A stretch of 55,905 nucleotides of DNA from Planctomycetia bacterium (lineage in GTDB: Bacteria; Planctomycetota; Planctomycetia; Pirellulales; Thermoguttaceae). This document shows positions 53,985-55,905 of the stretch, in pieces (the first letter of the stretch is position 1; each line of letters begins with the position of its first letter). Where the stretch lies: NCBI GenBank assembly GCA_030527185.1, contig JAUNBF010000018.1, forward strand, positions 1 to 55,905, given 5' to 3'. The translations under genes and the position numbers were made by a program. Under the pieces are notes generated by a model. That model searched no databases. It was not told the DNA's origin and saw only the letters and a program-made list of their open reading frames with translations.

Positions 53985-54835
53985 TGTCCTAAAGAATCCA
54001 TTAAATTTAAGAAATTACCGATAAATTTGAAGAAGGAGTTATCAGATGGAACGACACGGATTGACGAACGAACAATGGGAAAAAATCAGGCCATTTTTGC
54101 CGGAGCAGAATCGTGGACGTGGCAGAAGGTGGCTAGATTTAAGGATTTATGTCAATGGCATTTTGTGGATTCTCGGAACCGGGGCACCGTGGCGGGACTT
54201 GCCGGAACGGTACGGGAAGTGGAAATCGGTCTATAATCGTTACGTAAGGTGGTCGCGAGAAGGGATTTGGGACAAAATTCTCAACGCACTTTACAAAGAA
54301 ACGCAGCAAAATGGAGAGATCGACTGGGAGATATTTTTTGTGGATGGAAGTAACGTCCGCGCTCACCGCAGCGCGGCCGGAGCTTCCCAAAAAAATTTCT
54401 CCTAAAGAGCCGAAAAATCACGACTTAGGATATTCACGCGGTGGTTACGGAACCAAATCCACCTCGTCCGCAACGCGAATGGCAACTACATGAACGCCGT
54501 TTTGTCAGCTCACGTCGTGGTCCTTCCAAACGCCGCCTCCGTCTGATTTGCGGTGACAAAGGTTGCTCCTCCGAAACAATCCGTCAAAAAATCCGTTCAC
54601 ACAACATAACTCCTGTAATACCAAAACGTTGCAACGAAAAGAAGGCCAAACTTCCCTTTGATCGTGAACTTTGCAGAAAACGCAACATCAACAAACATAT
54701 CTTCGCAAAAATCAAAGAGTTCCGACGAATCGCCACCCGCTACGAAAAATTGTCACTCCATTACCTCGCCAGGATCAAAATTGCCTCCATTAAACGCTGG
54801 TTAAAAAACATAAAATATTGGAAGCACAGTGCCTA
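53985..54835 (+). mobile_element. Decayed IS5-family (IS427-like) insertion sequence
   Basis: Same family as 1-508. The left part aligns from about 53990 (CCTAAA...ATCCATTAAATTTAAGAAATT). The expected left terminal repeat is not recognisable. The right end, 54820-54835, matches the terminal repeat of the other copy and contains the transposase stop codon. Confidence 0.75.
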
Positions 54836-54836
54836 G
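54046..54836 (+). pseudogene. IS5-family transposase pseudogene
   Basis: The first frame from ATG 54046 (54046-54405) is the N-terminal part (MERHGLTNEQWEKIRPFLPE, GTGAPWRDLPERYGKWKSVYNRY, FFVDGSNVRAHRSAAGASQK). At a run of seven As (54390-54396) the frame must change to continue as KKISPKEPKNHDLGYSRGGYGTK, a place where IS427-type elements use programmed frameshifting. A further one-base loss follows near 54457, and part of the catalytic core is missing before GDKGCSSETIRQKIR and the C-terminal FRRIATRYEKLSLHYLARIKIASIKRWL. It cannot encode a working transposase. Confidence 0.8.
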
Positions 54837-54850
54837 AAAAAACACGCTCC

Positions 54851-55135
54851 CTATTCATCATCTTCATCTCCTTCAGGAAAAGGTCGAACGGAACCAAGTT
54901 TCTCAATATAGACTTCGGGGCTGACATTATAAATACATCCCGAAATGTTTCGTCTTGCCGTTTCAATTTCTTCCAATTTTGCCAAAATAGACCTTAACCA
55001 AGGAACCATTTCTTTCGGAACACAAATTTTAACAAGGGTAGAACCATATTTTCGATATGGCTTGCCACAATAGACCCATTCACCTGATTCCAACCGCCGA
55101 AATTTTCGACCGTTTAAGTAACGAAACATTTCCAT
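54851..55135 (-). CDS. Small hypothetical protein with acidic tail
   Basis: The 94-residue protein is not recognised. It opens with MEMFRYLNGRKFRRLESGEWVYCG, has a basic N-terminal half and ends in the acidic EGDEDDE. AAGGAG lies 7 nt before ATG 55135, a strong Shine-Dalgarno, and the frame is intact amid degraded DNA, so it is probably a real gene. A short CTTGA...TCAAG hairpin overlaps the ribosome site. It ends 15 bp from the IS right end at 54835. Confidence 0.55.
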   Translation of the reverse strand: MEMFRYLNGRKFRRLESGEWVYCGKPYRKYGSTLVKICVPKEMVPWLRSILAKLEEIETARRNISGCIYNVSPEVYIEKLGSVRPFPEGDEDDE

Positions 55136-55505
55136 ACAATCTCCTTGAAAAAATCAAGTGATATTCCTGGAAGCAACGTCCGATAATGTTTATTATGTGA
55201 TGTAGAGTCGCTTTTAGAGAAATGAAACATTCTACGGACGCATCTTAACGGAAACCGCAGAGACACGTAAGAATTAATAATCCCCTATCTACCAATGAAA
55301 ACTACGCTGCCCGTCGTCGACGCAAATCTGGTACTTGCTCCGAAACGGACTGTGTAAGAATGCCATGTCTAATCATTGTCGCCCTACCCGTACCCGCTGC
55401 GGATCGAACGATTTCAGAAGACAACGTACCAATCCAAACGGCCATTCCTAAAGATGTCGCTTCGTAAGCTTCATGGCGACAACTTATATTAAGGATTTAT
55501 CCGCA
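55136..55505. other. Intergenic stretch without a recognisable gene
   Basis: About 370 bp with no supported open frame. The sequence near 55300-55460 looks like decayed coding DNA. A promoter for the small gene at 54851-55135 should lie at the left end, but I see no good match to -35 and -10 boxes. Confidence 0.45.
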
Positions 55506-55905
55506 AATAACAATAACTTTATTAAACGCCATCATTCCAGTGGTGAGATGTAGGAGAGCATAGTAGGATTTGTCGGTTTTTTCGTAGCGGGGGGAGAGTT
55601 TACGAAAGGGTTTGCGTCAGGAGTGAGACGCTTCGACAACCCAGCGACGGGCATGGAAGTTGGGATTGTGTTCGAGTTCACGCTTTTCCGCGTCGCAGGA
55701 GCGGAGGTGGGGAGCGTAGCCGGCCGTTTCGACGACAGCTTGACAACCGACGTAACCCGTGTTCAGACAAAGGTTTAGGGAAAGCGCGGCAGCTTCGTCT
55801 GGAGACACAAAACGTTCCGCGAGCAAGGGTTCCAGCATGACCGAATCATGGCCCCGCAAACGACGATGGAGAGCGGGACACCGTGACCCTCCACGAAGAC
55901 GTTGG
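55506..55905 (-). mobile_element. Second type of IS5-family element, decayed and cut by the window edge
   Basis: Minus-strand frames encode an IS5-type transposase C-terminus: VEGHGVPLSIVVCGA, then shifted HDSVMLEPLLAERF, NLCLNTGYVGCQAVVETAGYAPHLR, FHARRWVVEASHS, a stop where family members have Trp, and FRKLSPRYEKTDKSYYALLHLTTGMM. A one- or two-base loss near 55851 breaks the NRHD motif. It differs from the copies at 1-508 and 53985-54835. The element continues beyond the window. Confidence 0.75.

Noticed and set aside
1..55905. CRISPR arrays, rRNA or tRNA genes
   Set aside because: No regularly spaced direct repeats and no recognisable rRNA segments or tRNA cloverleafs were seen on reading through. 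A dedicated tRNA scan was not possible.

Overview
The window looks like chromosomal DNA from a planctomycete (phylum Planctomycetota). The evidence is: several DUF1559 proteins with prepilin-type N-termini, PEP-CTERM surface proteins built of 'G-T-L'-rich beta-helix repeats, XylR-like AraC regulators with a sugar-binding-protein sensor half, and an LpxL-type acyltransferase that implies an outer membrane. GC content looks close to 50 percent. A gut- or biomass-associated Pirellulales-like lineage would fit, but I cannot name a genus. I saw no rRNA, tRNA or CRISPR array.

Layout. 1-508: decayed IS5-family element. 723-4403: a beta-propeller di-heme cytochrome and a secreted beta-helix protein, ended by a clear terminator. 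4546-9864: a lone AraC DNA-binding domain, an epimerase/DUF6807 operon, a sialidase-like protein and a XylR-type regulator. 10084-12720: a glycoside hydrolase divergent from that regulator. 12954-22795: two giant PEP-CTERM proteins with their DUF1559 partners, one pair fused in a single reading frame. 23149-30178: housekeeping and envelope genes (coiled-coil zinc ribbon protein, rhamnose precursor enzymes, lipoproteins, lysophospholipid acyltransferase). 30209-32745: a secreted tyrosine phosphatase with a second XylR-type regulator. 33297-43408: two more PEP-CTERM/DUF1559 pairs, a second sialidase-like protein and a glycosyl hydrolase-like TIM barrel. 43449-52712: pheA, ahcY, a fluoride channel, a BglII-like restriction-modification system, an aminotransferase and uvrB. 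52713-55905: degraded DNA with two more IS5-family remnants and one intact small gene.

How it fits together. Much of the left and centre is a sugar-sensing and polysaccharide-handling region, in which XylR-type regulators sit next to secreted hydrolases or sialidase-like proteins. Interleaved with it are surface genes that come as pairs: a PEP-CTERM beta-rich passenger (expected exosortase substrate) and a DUF1559 pseudopilin-like protein (expected prepilin peptidase substrate), usually overlapping by ATGA.

The most interesting signal is a set of three long poly-G tracts (G11 at 33351-33361, G10 at 39449-39458, and G12 on the minus strand at 22738-22749). Each lies at the extreme 5' end of one of these surface genes, and in this sequence each puts the start codon out of frame with the body of the gene. 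One changed G restores each frame. Two of the tracts share a near-identical upstream region of about 51 bp, a -35/-10 promoter with a 17-bp spacer and a related leader. I read this as a candidate phase-variation system for the planctomycete cell surface. Homopolymer miscounting in the assembly is the main alternative.
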